Assembly (NCBI RefSeq): GCF_001650495.1
Contig: NZ_LWCS01000098.1
Location: forward strand, 62,001 to 126,000
Reading direction: 5' to 3'
DNA length: 64,000 bases
Source: Mycolicibacterium iranicum
GTDB taxonomy: Bacteria; Actinomycetota; Actinomycetes; Mycobacteriales; Mycobacteriaceae
Positions 1-11,500 of this stretch are shown piece by piece (the first letter of the stretch is position 1; each line of letters starts with the position of its first letter). The notes under the pieces are model-generated. The model did no database searches and was not told the origin of the DNA. It saw only the letters and a program-made list of their open reading frames with translations. The translations under genes were made by a program, and so were the position numbers.

Positions 1-3000
1 GCGCGCACATCGGCCTCGCTCACATCGGAGCGCAGTCCGAGGATCACCGGGATGCGCCACCGGCCGATGTCGCTGAGACCGTTCTCCAGGAAATACGCGA
101 CGTTCGGCGGGACCGGCGGGTTCACCGTGTCGTCGAGCACCTGACGCGCCAGCCCGCCCTCGGCGTACCGGGCCGTCAGCACCTTGGCCAGCGCCGCCAC
201 CGTCTGGTTCTCGTAGAGATCCTGAGGCGTCAGATCAAGCCCCTCGTGGCCCGCGGTCATCGCGACACTGATCGCAATCAGCGAGTCACCGCCGATCTCG
301 AAGAAGTTCGCGTTGCGCTCGACGGTCGTCACGCCGAGACACTGCGCCCAGATCCGCTGCAGCGAGGCCTCCACCGTCGACGTCCCGCCGGCGGTCGCGG
401 GCGCCACGCCCGCCGCCGTGCCGTGGGCACCCACCCCGGCGGCGCCCGAGCCGTTGGTGACCCACGCCGCACCGGCGTTGTACTCGACCCAGTGGCGCTG
501 CTTGGCGAACGGATAGCCGGGAAGCGTGATCAGCTGGTGCGTCACGTCCGCACCTTGGTCCCAATCGACGTCGACGTCCGCGGCCCACAACTGACCCAGC
601 GCCAGCAGGAACGTCTCGTGGTCGCCGCGATTCTGGGCTTGATGCCGCATCAATCGCACCGCGCGATGCCGTTCGGACCACCGGGGGTGGCGTCCCGCCG
701 ACGACGTCAACGTGCCGCCGGGACCGACCTCGATAAGCACCCTGTCCGGCGTGGCCAGCAGTGCGTCGAGCTCGTCGGCGAAGCGGACGGTGGCCCGGAT
801 CTGACGGGCCCACGTGGCGGGGTTCGTCGCCTCGGCCGCCGTCATCGTCGTCCCGGTGATGTTGGACAGCAGCGGGATTCGCGGCTCGTGCAACGTCACC
901 CGCGACAGGAACGCGCTGAACTCGGCGACCACCGAATCCATCAGTCGGGAATGGAACGCGTGCGAGGTGCGCACCCGGCGAGCCGCGATGCCCTTCTCGG
1001 CGAGGCCCGCCTGGAAGGCGCGGATCGCCTCGTCGCTGCCTGCGACGACGCAGCTGCCGGGATCGTTGACCGTCGCGATGTCGACGTCGGGGGTGAGGTG
1101 CTCGGCGACTGCCTCGGGGCTCAGCGGCACCGCCACCATCACCCCGCGCGGCGCGGCGTGCATCAGTTTGGCCCGCATCGAGATCACCTTGACGGCGGTC
1201 TCCAGGTCGAAGACGCCGGCAATGGTCGCGGCCGGGTATTCGCCGATGCTGTGCCCGGCCATGATCGAGGGCTGGACGCCGTAGGACTGGATGAGTTTCG
1301 CCAGCGCGTACTCGACGGTGAACAGTGCGGGCTGGGCGCGGTCGGTGTGCTCGAGGTTTCGCCCGGCGCCGTCGAAGATCTCTGCCTTCAGGTCGTAACC
1401 CATCTCGGCACTGAACAGGGTCGCGCACTCGTCGAAGTGCCGGGCGAACACCGGCTCGCTGTCGTAGAGGCCGCGCGCCATGCCGATGTGCTGGGCACCC
1501 TGCCCCGGGAACAGGAACGCGACTCGGTCAGCGGACAATTCCCCGTCCGGGAGCCCCGCACCGACGAAGACGTTGTCAGTCTCGGTGGCAGACAGCACAG
1601 CGGCGGCGTTCTGCTGATCCTGTACGACAGCCGCGAGCCGCATCGGCTCCGTGCGGCGCCGGGTCAGCGTGAATGCCGCGTCGGCGAGGTTGACCTCGTC
1701 GGCCTGTTCCAGTTCTTCGGCCAGGGTCGCGCGCGACTGGTCAAGTGTCTCTTGGGTTTTCGCTGACAGCACGAGGACCTGCGGACGGGAAGGGGCTGGC
1801 GCCTGCACCGGCTGGGCGGGCGCCTCCTCCAGGATCACGTGGGCGTTCGTGCCGCCGACGCCGAACGAGCTGACACCTGCGCGGCGGATACCCTCGGACT
1901 CCCAGGGCCCGTACTGGCTGCGGATCCGGAACGGCCCGCGGTCGAGGTGCAGCTCGGGATTGGGGCTGGTGTAGTGCAGCGTCGCGGGAATCGCCTTGTT
2001 CTGCAGGCACAGGATGGCCTTGATGATGCCCGCGATGCCCGCAGCCGTCTCCAGGTGGCCGATGTTCGACTTCACCGAGCCGAGATAGCAAGGCTCGCTT
2101 CGGGTTTCCTCGGCCAGCTCGAACGCTTGGCGAAGACCCTCGATCTCGATCGGATCGCCCAGCGGAGTGCCGGTGCCGTGGGTCTCTACGTACGTGATCG
2201 ACGACGCGTCCACCCCGGCGATGGCATGTGCCTCGGCGATGACCTCGGCCTGGCCCAGGGCATTCGGCGCGGCGTACGTCATCTTCGTGGCGCCGTCGTT
2301 GTTGAGCGCCGAACCGCGGATCACCGCATGGATGCGGTCGCCGTCGTCGACCGCGTCCTGCAGCGCCTTGAGCACGAGGACGCCGACACCGCTGCCGAAC
2401 ACCGTGCCGTCGGAGCGGACGTCGAACGGCCGGCACTGCCCCGTCGGCGACACCATCGAGCCCTGGGCGTACCAGTAGCCGACCCTGTTAGGGATGCGCA
2501 GCGACGAGCCGCCGGCCAGCGCGATGTCGCACTCGCCGTTGAGGATCGACTGACACGCCAAATGCAGCGCGACCAGTGAGGACGAGCAGGCGGTGGCGAC
2601 CGAGAGCGCGGGCCCCCGCAGGTCGTAGTGGTGGGCCACCCGCGTCGCGAGATGGTCTTTGTCGTTGGACAGCGACAGCGCGACCATGTCGAAGCTGGCG
2701 CCCTGGCCGATCACCATCATCGGGTCGTAGTTCGACATCAGGTTGTGCAGCAGATATCCGCTGGTCGAGCTGGTGCCGAACACGCCGACGGTCACCTCGA
2801 GGCCCTTCGGGTCCAAGCCGGCGTCCTCGAAAGCGTGGAATGCCGTCTGCAGGAACAGCCGATGCTGAGGATCGAGTGCCCGAGCGTCGTAGGGGGTGAA
2901 CCCGAAGAAGTCGGCGTCGAACTCCTCGATGCCCGACATCAGCGCAGCACGGCGGATGTAGGACCGGTTGGCCAGTGTCTTCTCGGTGACACCCTCGGCG

Positions 3001-3143
3001 AGAAGATCGCCTTCGGACAGGTCGACGATCGATTCGACGCCGTCGCGCAGGTTGCGCCAGAACTCCGACACCGACGCCGCACCGGGGAACCGTCCGGCCA
3101 TGCCGATGACCGCTACAGCGTTGTCGGGAAGCTCGTCTGTCAC
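1..3143 (-). CDS. ppsE: PpsE-like polyketide synthase, C-terminus outside window
   Basis: This looks like the terminal module of a PDIM-type assembly line. About 1047 residues are in the window. The KS has the active Cys (TACSSS, C186), then ETHGTGT and SNIGHLE. The AT has GHSIGE near residue 630 and a HAFH motif near 729, the malonyl-type signature. An ACP follows with GGDSL (Ser954 as phosphopantetheine site), then the start of a C-terminal condensation-like segment (PPNVAYFLENGL), which is the PpsE layout. No KR, DH or ER is seen, so the beta-keto group would not be reduced. The GTG start overlaps the upstream PKS stop by 4 nt (GTGA), so translation is probably coupled. The N-terminus goes straight into the KS with little docking helix. 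Family assignment is firm; extender choice is inferred, because PpsE as I recall it also has HAFH. Confidence 0.88.
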   Translation of the reverse strand, partial: MTDELPDNAVAVIGMAGRFPGAASVSEFWRNLRDGVESIVDLSEGDLLAEGVTEKTLANRSYIRRAALMSGIEEFDADFFGFTPYDARALDPQHRLFLQTAFHAFEDAGLDPKGLEVTVGVFGTSSTSGYLLHNLMSNYDPMMVIGQGASFDMVALSLSNDKDHLATRVAHHYDLRGPALSVATACSSSLVALHLACQSILNGECDIALAGGSSLRIPNRVGYWYAQGSMVSPTGQCRPFDVRSDGTVFGSGVGVLVLKALQDAVDDGDRIHAVIRGSALNNDGATKMTYAAPNALGQAEVIAEAHAIAGVDASSITYVETHGTGTPLGDPIEIEGLRQAFELAEETRSEPCYLGSVKSNIGHLETAAGIAGIIKAILCLQNKAIPATLHYTSPNPELHLDRGPFRIRSQYGPWESEGIRRAGVSSFGVGGTNAHVILEEAPAQPVQAPAPSRPQVLVLSAKTQETLDQSRATLAEELEQADEVNLADAAFTLTRRRTEPMRLAAVVQDQQNAAAVLSATETDNVFVGAGLPDGELSADRVAFLFPGQGAQHIGMARGLYDSEPVFARHFDECATLFSAEMGYDLKAEIFDGAGRNLEHTDRAQPALFTVEYALAKLIQSYGVQPSIMAGHSIGEYPAATIAGVFDLETAVKVISMRAKLMHAAPRGVMVAVPLSPEAVAEHLTPDVDIATVNDPGSCVVAGSDEAIRAFQAGLAEKGIAARRVRTSHAFHSRLMDSVVAEFSAFLSRVTLHEPRIPLLSNITGTTMTAAEATNPATWARQIRATVRFADELDALLATPDRVLIEVGPGGTLTSSAGRHPRWSERHRAVRLMRHQAQNRGDHETFLLALGQLWAADVDVDWDQGADVTHQLITLPGYPFAKQRHWVEYNAGAAWVTNGSGAAGVGAHGTAAGVAPATAGGTSTVEASLQRIWAQCLGVTTVERNANFFEIGGDSLIAISVAMTAGHEGLDLTPQDLYENQTVAALAKVLTARYAEGGLARQVLDDTVNPPVPPNVAYFLENGLSDIGRWRIPVILGLRSDVSEADVR

Positions 3144-6100
3144 GATCGTGGTCCTACCTTTCGCCGCGCTGCGGCCCGTTGACGCGCGGCGGCACGTTGC
3201 TGTGCCCGGTCGCGCAGAGCATTGGGACGTTCGGAGCCGTCCTCCTCGGCGAGACCGAGCTGGCGGATCAGATCCAGCGCCACGTCGCCCAGTGTGGCCC
3301 CCTGCAGCAGCAGCGCCACCGGCGGCTCCACCCCGAAATCGCCGCGGATGGTGTTGCGCATCCGCACCGCCATCAGCGAGTCCAGTCCCATCTCGGTCAG
3401 CGGCTTGGCAGTGTCGACGGCACTGTCGTCCGAGTAGCCCATGACACCGGCGATACGCCGGCGCAGGCGCGCCACCACCACACGGTTGATCTCGGCGGCG
3501 TCGAGGTTCTTGAGGGCGTCGGCGCCCTCCCAGTCGTCGTCGGCGTCGTCGACGTCCAGCTCGCCGACCAGACCGGCGAAGTAGCCGATCTGGCGGATCT
3601 CCGGGAACGCGGCCGCAGCGCGGTCCAGGCGCAAGCGGGCGATGCCGACCTGTGAGAAGCCTGCGGCGAGCACCCCGCCGAGCGCCTCGACACCCTCGTC
3701 GGGACTGATCGGGTCCAGCACCGAGAAGCGCAGGGAGCTCGCCAGGCCGACGTCGGCCCACTGCCCCCAGTTCACCGTCGTCGCCGGCAGGCCGGCGGCG
3801 TTGCGCCAGCCCACCAGGGCGTCGAGCCAGGCGTTGGCGGCCGCGTAGGCGGACTGCCCGGGCGAGCCGAGCAGCGAGGCCACCGACGAGAATCCGACCC
3901 AGAAGTCGAGGTCCTTGCCCGCCGCGGCCTCGTGCAGACGCCAGGCGCCCAACGCCTTCGGCGCCCAGATCCGCTCCACGCTCTCGCGGGTCAGGCCGAC
4001 GACGAGCTCGTCGTCGAGGACAGCGGCGGAGTGGATCACGCCGCGCAGTGGCTTGCCGGTCTCCTCGGCCGCCGTGACGAGCCGCTGCGCGGTACCCGGC
4101 TGCGCGACATCGCCGGTGACGACGGAGATCTCGGCGCGGCTGGACAATTCGTCGAGGACGGCCTGCGCATCCGGAGACGGGGCGCTGCGGCCGTTGAGGA
4201 CCAACCGTCCCGCGCCGTTGTCCACCAGCCAGCGCACCACCGCCAGACCGACACCGCCGAGGGCGCCGGTGACGACATAGGAGCCGTCGGCGCGCACGAC
4301 GAGCCGGCCCGGCGAGGCGGGCAGTACGGCCCGCGAGAGCCGTTCCACCAGGCGGGTTCCCCCGCGCCAGGCAATGACGTCGTCTGTTTCGGAGGCCGCA
4401 CCGCCTGCTTCGATCTCAGCGGCCAGGATCTCGCCGGCGTCACCGTCACCGACGTCGAGCAGCGTGGCCCGCAGATCGGGGTGCTCATAGGCGAGCACCC
4501 GGATCAGCGCCTTCAGGGTGCCGACGCCCGGGTTGCCTCCGCCGTCGGCATCGGTGATCGCCAAGCCGCCACGAGCCACCACCCACAACCGCGGAGGCTT
4601 GCCGTGCCAGCTGCCGACAATGGTGCGTACCGTCGCGGCGATCTCCCACAGCGCGTCCTGCGCTGCCGTGATGTTGGCCGCGGCGTCGCTGCCGGCGAAG
4701 GCAGGAAGGTCCACGAGGACGACGACGCCCGCCGGTGGCAGCGCGGCGTCGGACGTCGCCGACGCGAAGGCGTCACGCACGGCGGCTTCGTCGCCGAGAT
4801 CGGCGGTGACCACCCTGCGCTGTGGACCGCCGAAGAGTTCCGCGAACGCGTCGGCCGCCACCCTGCCGTCGGCGCCGTCGGCGAGCACCAGCCAGCTACC
4901 GCTGACCGAACCCGCCGCGGGTGCGGCCTTCTCCACCCAGCGTGAGTCGAAGATCTTCTGCGACAACGGAAGTGGCACGGTGCGGCGTTGGATGCGCTTG
5001 AGCTTCACGTCGCCGACCTGGGCCAGCACGGTGCCGGTGTCGTCGGTGAGGGTGACCCGTCCGACGGCGTCGCCGCTGTCCTCGGCGACGCTGACCAGCT
5101 CCGCGCGGCACCTGGCGCGCCGGCCGATCTCGCTGAACACCCGGATCGCCCCGAAACCTACCGGCAGATAAGTGACGTCGTTGGCATCGGTCAGGGACTC
5201 GTCGCCGAGAGCGGCGGCCAGCCCCTGAAGGGCGGCGTCAAGCATCACCGGATGCAGCGCGATCCCGCGGTGCGGGGTGGCCTCGTCGGGCAGCACGATC
5301 TCGGTGTCGGCCCTGCCGCTGGAACGCACGATGCGCGTCAGCGCCGCGAACGCCTGCGCATGGTGGGCGCCGGTGCGGCGCAGGGCCGTGTAGAAGTCCC
5401 CGGGTGATACCGGTGTGCCCTCACCGGACGGCGCCGGCTTGGTCGGTGTGGTCGGCTGTGCCGCCTTGACCGTGCCCGCGGCGTGCCGGGTCCAGGTACC
5501 CGCATCCGAGCGCGAGTGGATCTCCACCCGCAGCACGCCGTCGTCGCCGGCGGCCACCTGGGTGGTCAGGGTGGTGTGCGCGTCGAGAGGCAGCATCTGC
5601 TCGACCTCGACGGCGACCTCGACACCCGTCGCGGGCAGGCCCAGTGCCTCCTGCGCGGCGGCCAGCGCGATCTCGGCGAAGCCGGCGCCCGGCATTACGG
5701 GCAGGCCGTGCACGATGTGGTCGGCCAGCCACGGATGGGCCTCGAGCCCGACGTCGGACTGCCAGACATGGCCGGTACCCGACGGCAATTCGACGTGCAG
5801 GCCGAGCAGCGGATGCGCACCCGCGTACTGCTGGCTGCCCGAGCGGTCCGCCATCCAGTACGCCGTGTGCTGCCACGGGGTCGCGGGAACATCGACGAGA
5901 CGTCCTGTGCCGCCCTCCGGGGCTGTGGCTGCCGGCGGACGCACCGCCGACAGCTGCGCGTGGAAGGCCACCGTCTCGGGATGGTCGCGGTTCACGGTGC
6001 CACCGACATGGAACCTGCGGTTCGTCGACTGCGCAGCCAGCGTGTCCGTAATCGCATGCGACAGCAGCGGATGCGGGCTGATCTCGATGAAGTTGCTGTT

Positions 6101-8542
6101 CTCTGCGCTGGCCTCGTGCACCGCCTGGCTGAATCGCACCGGGTTGCGCAGGTTGGCCGCCCAGTAGTCGGCCGTGTACATGGGCGACGACCCGGTGTAG
6201 GCGACCGTGGATATCAGCGGAATCTTGGGAGCCGCCGGGGTCAGGTACGCCAGCGCCTCGCGCAGTTCGGGTAGCACCGGGTCGATCGTCGGATGGTGCG
6301 AGGCGACGTCCACCTCGACGCGGCGGGCCAGCTTGCCCTGCCCGTCGACGATCGCGATGAGCTCGTCGACCTGGTCCGGCGGGCCCGCGACGACCGACTG
6401 CTTCGGCGAGGCGTACACGGCGATCGTCACGTCGGGCCGGTCGGCGATGAGCTTCTCGGCCGCCTGGGCGTCGAGCTCCAGCAGCGCCATCGCACCCTGC
6501 CCGGACAGCCGCTTCATCAGCCGGGTCCGGGTCGCGATGATGTCGAAACCCTCTGCGGGAGTGAGCACCCCGGCCACCACGGCAGCGGTGGCCTCGCCCA
6601 TCGAGTGGCCGATCACGGCGTCGGGCTCGACGCCGTAGGAACGCCACAGCTGGGTCAGCGCCAGTTGCATGCCGACCAGCACCGGCTGGATGCGGTCGAT
6701 CCCGGTGACGGGCTCGCCTGCTTCCAACGTCTGGCGCAGCGAGAAGCCCACCTTGTCGACGAACGCGGGCTCAAGGTCGTCGATCGCCGCGGCGAACGCG
6801 GGCTCCTCGGCGAGCAGCGCCTTGCCCATCCCGGCCCACTGCGCCCCCTGGCCCGAGTACAGGAAGACGGTTCCCTTGCCCGCCTTCGCGTCGTGCGCCC
6901 CGATCACGCCGGGGGCCTGCCGGCCTGCGGCCAGCGCGCGCAGCCCGGCCACCGCTTCGTCGTGGTCGCGGGCGCACACTGTCGCGATGGTGTTGGAGCG
7001 GGCGCGGTGGTGGTTGACCGTGTAGGCGACATCGGTAAGCGGTACTGCCGCGCCGTCGGTTTCGAGCCAGTCGGCCAGCGACTTCGCGGCCGCTGCGAGG
7101 CGCGCGGGTGACTTGCCGGACACGACGAGCGTGGCGACCTTCGGCGCCGGATCGACAGGGATGGCAGCGGGTTCCGGTCCCTGCTCGAGAACGATGTGAG
7201 CGTTGGTGCCGCCCATGCCGAACGAGGACACGGCCGCGCGGCGGGGATGCTCGGTCCTGGGCCAGTCAGCCTTCGCTGTCGGGACGAACAAGCGGGTGCC
7301 CGACGCGTCGATTGTGGGGTTCCACTTCTCGAAATGCAGGTTGGGGGCGATCGCGCCGTGCTGAAGCGTCAGCACGGTCTTGATGAACCCGGCGATCCCC
7401 GCCGCGGCCTCGAGGTGGCCCATGTTGGTCTTGACGGCGCCGAGCGCGCATGGCGTGTCACCTTTGCCGTAGACGGCGGCCAGCGCGTCGAACTCGATGG
7501 GATCACCGAGCGAGGTTCCCGTGCCGTGGGTTTCGACGTAGCTGACGGTGCCTGCCGAGACGTCGGCCGAGCGCAGCGCACGGGCGATGACGTCCTTTTG
7601 CGACGGGGCGTTCGGCGCGGTCAGACCGTTGGAGCGGCCGTCCTGGTTGACCGCGGAGCCGCGGACGACGCCGAGTACGCGGTCGCCGTCGCGGACCGCG
7701 TCGGTCAGCCGCTTGAGGACGACGACGCCTGCGCCTTCGCCGCGCACGAAGCCGTTGGCGCGCGAGTCGAAGGCGTAGCACCGGCCGTGCGGGGACAGCA
7801 TCCCCCACTTGCCCAGCGCCAGTTGGGTTTCCGGGCGCAGGCTGAGGCTGACACCGCCGGCCAGCGCCAGATCGCTCTCGCGCATGCGCAGGCTCTGGCA
7901 GGCCAGGTGGATGGATACCAGTGACGACGAACACGCCGTGTCGACCGCGACCGCGGGCCCCTTGAGGCCCAGCAGGTAGGCGATGCGGCCCACGGTGACA
8001 CTGTGCGCGTTACCGGTGGCCGAGTAGGCGTCGATGGTGTCGGGATTGCCTGCCGAGGCGCTCTGGTACTCGTTGTAGTACACGCCGAGCATGACGGCAC
8101 CGCGGATCTCACCGACCGCGTCGGGTGGCATCCCGGCGTTCTCCAGTGCCTCCCAGGCAACTTCGAGGACCACACGCTGTTGCGGGTCCATCGCGGCGGC
8201 CTCGCGGGGGGTGATACCGAAGAACTCCGCGTCGAACCCCTGCATGTCCTCGATGTAGGCGCCCCACTTGGACGGCATCCGGCCCGGTGCCGTCACATCC
8301 GGGTCGTAATAGGCGTCGCCGTCCCAGCGGTCGGCAGGCACCTCGGTGACGGCGTTGGTGCCGGACTCCAGGAGCTTCCAGTAGTTCTCCGGGCTGGTCG
8401 CTCCCCCGGGGAAACGGCAGCCCATACCGACGACCGCGATCGGCTCGGCACCTGCGACGCGGGATGCCTTCTCGAACTGCTCGGAGAGCTTGTCGCGCTG
8501 TTCGGCCGACATGGCCGAGATCCTGTCGAAGGTCGTCTTCAT
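3140..8542 (-). CDS. ppsD: PpsD-like PKS, KS-AT-DH-KR-ACP
   Basis: A 1800-residue one-module PKS. It begins with a docking helix (about 1-30, [20 protein letters not shown]). The KS has Cys204, ETHGTGT and TNMGHLE. The AT has GHSMGE and a VASH motif. The DH carries [10 protein letters not shown] (HxxxGxxxxP, near 940) and DAALQ. The KR has GALGGVG (near 1426), an LDD triplet and the SxxxYAAAN set. The ACP has MGLDSLMA near 1718. Predicted outcome is ketoreduction and dehydration to an enoyl product. The C-terminus ends in an Arg/Ala-rich tail like that of M. tuberculosis PpsD, and size (1827 residues there) and domain order agree. The start overlaps the preceding PKS stop by one base (TGATG). 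The first 30 residues and KS also recall PpsB, so simple orthology should be checked by alignment. Confidence 0.87.
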   Translation of the reverse strand: MKTTFDRISAMSAEQRDKLSEQFEKASRVAGAEPIAVVGMGCRFPGGATSPENYWKLLESGTNAVTEVPADRWDGDAYYDPDVTAPGRMPSKWGAYIEDMQGFDAEFFGITPREAAAMDPQQRVVLEVAWEALENAGMPPDAVGEIRGAVMLGVYYNEYQSASAGNPDTIDAYSATGNAHSVTVGRIAYLLGLKGPAVAVDTACSSSLVSIHLACQSLRMRESDLALAGGVSLSLRPETQLALGKWGMLSPHGRCYAFDSRANGFVRGEGAGVVVLKRLTDAVRDGDRVLGVVRGSAVNQDGRSNGLTAPNAPSQKDVIARALRSADVSAGTVSYVETHGTGTSLGDPIEFDALAAVYGKGDTPCALGAVKTNMGHLEAAAGIAGFIKTVLTLQHGAIAPNLHFEKWNPTIDASGTRLFVPTAKADWPRTEHPRRAAVSSFGMGGTNAHIVLEQGPEPAAIPVDPAPKVATLVVSGKSPARLAAAAKSLADWLETDGAAVPLTDVAYTVNHHRARSNTIATVCARDHDEAVAGLRALAAGRQAPGVIGAHDAKAGKGTVFLYSGQGAQWAGMGKALLAEEPAFAAAIDDLEPAFVDKVGFSLRQTLEAGEPVTGIDRIQPVLVGMQLALTQLWRSYGVEPDAVIGHSMGEATAAVVAGVLTPAEGFDIIATRTRLMKRLSGQGAMALLELDAQAAEKLIADRPDVTIAVYASPKQSVVAGPPDQVDELIAIVDGQGKLARRVEVDVASHHPTIDPVLPELREALAYLTPAAPKIPLISTVAYTGSSPMYTADYWAANLRNPVRFSQAVHEASAENSNFIEISPHPLLSHAITDTLAAQSTNRRFHVGGTVNRDHPETVAFHAQLSAVRPPAATAPEGGTGRLVDVPATPWQHTAYWMADRSGSQQYAGAHPLLGLHVELPSGTGHVWQSDVGLEAHPWLADHIVHGLPVMPGAGFAEIALAAAQEALGLPATGVEVAVEVEQMLPLDAHTTLTTQVAAGDDGVLRVEIHSRSDAGTWTRHAAGTVKAAQPTTPTKPAPSGEGTPVSPGDFYTALRRTGAHHAQAFAALTRIVRSSGRADTEIVLPDEATPHRGIALHPVMLDAALQGLAAALGDESLTDANDVTYLPVGFGAIRVFSEIGRRARCRAELVSVAEDSGDAVGRVTLTDDTGTVLAQVGDVKLKRIQRRTVPLPLSQKIFDSRWVEKAAPAAGSVSGSWLVLADGADGRVAADAFAELFGGPQRRVVTADLGDEAAVRDAFASATSDAALPPAGVVVLVDLPAFAGSDAAANITAAQDALWEIAATVRTIVGSWHGKPPRLWVVARGGLAITDADGGGNPGVGTLKALIRVLAYEHPDLRATLLDVGDGDAGEILAAEIEAGGAASETDDVIAWRGGTRLVERLSRAVLPASPGRLVVRADGSYVVTGALGGVGLAVVRWLVDNGAGRLVLNGRSAPSPDAQAVLDELSSRAEISVVTGDVAQPGTAQRLVTAAEETGKPLRGVIHSAAVLDDELVVGLTRESVERIWAPKALGAWRLHEAAAGKDLDFWVGFSSVASLLGSPGQSAYAAANAWLDALVGWRNAAGLPATTVNWGQWADVGLASSLRFSVLDPISPDEGVEALGGVLAAGFSQVGIARLRLDRAAAAFPEIRQIGYFAGLVGELDVDDADDDWEGADALKNLDAAEINRVVVARLRRRIAGVMGYSDDSAVDTAKPLTEMGLDSLMAVRMRNTIRGDFGVEPPVALLLQGATLGDVALDLIRQLGLAEEDGSERPNALRDRAQQRAAARQRAAARRKVGPRS

Positions 8543-11500
8543 CAGTTTGAGCCCTCACTGCCGGCACTGGCCGACTCGACGGAATCAGATTCGATGCTGT
8601 CGAACAGCTCGTCGAGCAGGCCGAACGAGTCGTCGTCGGCTTCTTCGGCGACTTCCGGCTCGGCCTCATCGGAGGGCTGCTGCGTCGGCGCGAGAAGGTC
8701 GGCGACGAAGTCCGACATCTGCGCGATCGACGGGTGGTTCCACAGCATGGTGGCGGACAGGTCGACGCGGACCAGCTGCTTGGCATCGCGCAGCAGGTTC
8801 ATCGCCATCATCGAGTCGAGGCCGAGCTCGGGGAACGGCATGTCGACGTCGACCGCGGCGTCCGGCATGCCGAGTTCGCGGGCCAGGATGGCACGTAGCC
8901 GAGTCCGCAGCTCGGCGATGGTCTGCTTACGGTCCATGGCCGACCAGTCGATGAACTCCGCTGCGGCCGAAGTGCTTTCGACAGCGGGAGCCGGTGCCGA
9001 TTCGACGGGGGCGTAGGTGAGCCCGCGGACGTCGAGCCACGTCTGCCCGTCTGATCCGGTGACCAGGACGTCGACGACGAGCGCGCCGGTGCTGCCGTCG
9101 CGCTTGAACACCTCGATGACACCGCGGGAATCCGCCGCCGCGCCCACCGCGAGGGTCTCGACACCGGCGGGCAGCAACAGCTGGGCGTTGTCGGCGTCAG
9201 CCAGCCGTGCGACGTGCACGGCGGCGTCGACCAGCGCGGCCGCCGCCGATTCCGTCGAATCGGGCAGTGCGACATCGGCGCGAGCACCGGCGACCGTGGC
9301 CGCGCAGTCGGTGACCGTCCACTCGAACGGCTGCCCTTCCACCCCCCACGCACGCTGCATATCTGAGATCGCATGGAGGTCGAACGTTGTGCCGCTCACG
9401 GTCTGATCACCCGTCACAGTGCCCTGCGGGGCGGCGGACAGCTGCGCACTCGCGTGGCGCGTCCAACGCTGTTCGGGGCTGTCCGGCCCGGCGCTCGACC
9501 ACACGGTCAGCGCACCGTCGTCGGCCACCACATGGATGACCCGCGGCTGCTCGGCGACGATCGGGTACTCGAATCGGACGTCACCCACGGCGGCACCGCC
9601 CAGTTGCCCGGCGGCGAGCGAAAGCGTCTGCAGCAGAACCGAAACCGGAACCACCTCGACGCCGCGCACGCGGTGCGCCACCGGGTAGGACCGTTGCCCG
9701 GGCAGCAGGCGCGCCCGCCACAGGTGATCGTGCGACGTCCCGGTCACCGGCTCACCCAGCACGGTTCCCGCAGCCGGCGGCGCGACCGAATCGAGGTCGG
9801 CGATCTCGCCTAGCGGAGTCACCAGGTGGTCCAGAACCTTGACCGCGGCGCGCATCCGGTAGGCATCGGCCAGACGCCCCCAGTCGGCGCCGGCGACCAC
9901 GGTGTGCACCGCGGCGTCGGGACTCAGCACGGCGGGCAGCATCCTGATCGCCACGTCGTTGGGCATCGGCTCCAGGCCGGCCGCCTTCATCTGCGGCTGC
10001 GCATCGGCCCACGACTTCCACAGGCCCCAGTCGACGACCGTCGCGGGCAGGCCCAGCGCGCGCCGTGCGTAGGCGAACGCGTCGGCAAACGCGTTGGCCG
10101 CCGTGTAGTGCGCCACCGCACGCGAGCCGAGCAGGCCGGTGATCGACGAGAACAGCACGAACCGGCGCACCGGGGTGCGCAGCGACAGCTTGTGCAACAC
10201 CGTCGCGGCGTCGACCTTGGACCGGAACATCGGGTTCAGGTCGTCGTCGGTCATGTCGGCCAGCAGTGCCTCACCACCGGCCAGCGAGGCAAGGTAGATC
10301 CCGTCCAGCGGAGGCAGGTCCGCCCCGAATCGCGCGAACACCGCGGCCATCGACGCCTCGTCGGCAGCATCGGCCGCGACTTCGACCAGTGTGGTGCCGG
10401 CCGCGGCCAATTCCGTTGCGAGCTCGGATAATTGGTCGCCGCCGCGCCGCGACGCCGCGACAATCGTCGACGCGCCCATCTCGGCGAGCTGGCGGATCAG
10501 GTACGGCCCGACGTTGCCGGTCGCGCCGATGACGAGGTGGCTGGTGCCGCTCTCCAACCGCGTCAGCGGCACCGCGGGCAGCGCGCGGGGCTCCAACCGG
10601 GGCACGCGGCGCTCACCGCCGCGGTAGACCGCCTGATCGTCGCGGTCGGTGACGTCCACCACGGCCGCCTCGGCACGCAGGTACAGCGCCAGCAGCTCCG
10701 ACGGCAGGGTCTCGTCGACGTCGACGAGGCCGCCCCAGAACTCGGGGTGCTCCAGCGCCAGGGTGCGTCCCTGCCCCCACAGCACCGCGTGCGCGGGATT
10801 GGCGCGGTCGCCTTCGGTGACGGGCTGCGCGTTGCGCGTGACGACGAACAGTTTGGGCGCGTCCGCGGTGCCCGCCAGCGCAACGACCAGGCGGCGCAGC
10901 TGATGGAACGTGTCGTAGCTCGGCGCGGCGTCGAAGCGTGCGGGTGACGCCGGGGGCGCGTAGACGACGTGCCGCACACCCGGGAGTGCGGCCCGGACTG
11001 CGTCCGCATCGTCGAGCACCGACAGCGGAAGGGCCTGTGAACCGAGCCCGAGCAGCTCGGGCAGGTCGTCGTCGCCGCCGAGTACCAGCCACGACACCTC
11101 GCGGTCGCCGGGAGGGAGCTCACGCACCGGCCAGGCCAGCTGGTGGAACCATTCGTGCGTCTCGCCCGCCGCGGGCGCCGCGTCGGCTCGCCTGTGCGGC
11201 ACCGGTTCCTGCGCGGCGGTGTGGATCCAGTGTTGGGCGTGATGCCATGGGGTGGCCGGGAGCCGCACCCGTGCGCCGCCCCGCTGCGGCGTCTTCGGCG
11301 GCCGCACCGTGTGGGTGGCGTTGAGATTGGTGTGGAACGTGACGGTGTCGTTGGCGTCGCGCTGCAGCGTGGCGAGGCTGCGGTGCGGGCGTGCGGCTTG
11401 ATTCCCGTCTCCGACGGGGCCGGCGAGCGTGTCCTTGACCGCGTACGCCAGCAGCGGGTGCGGGCTCACCTCGACGAAGATGGAGTTGTCGGCGCCCGCG

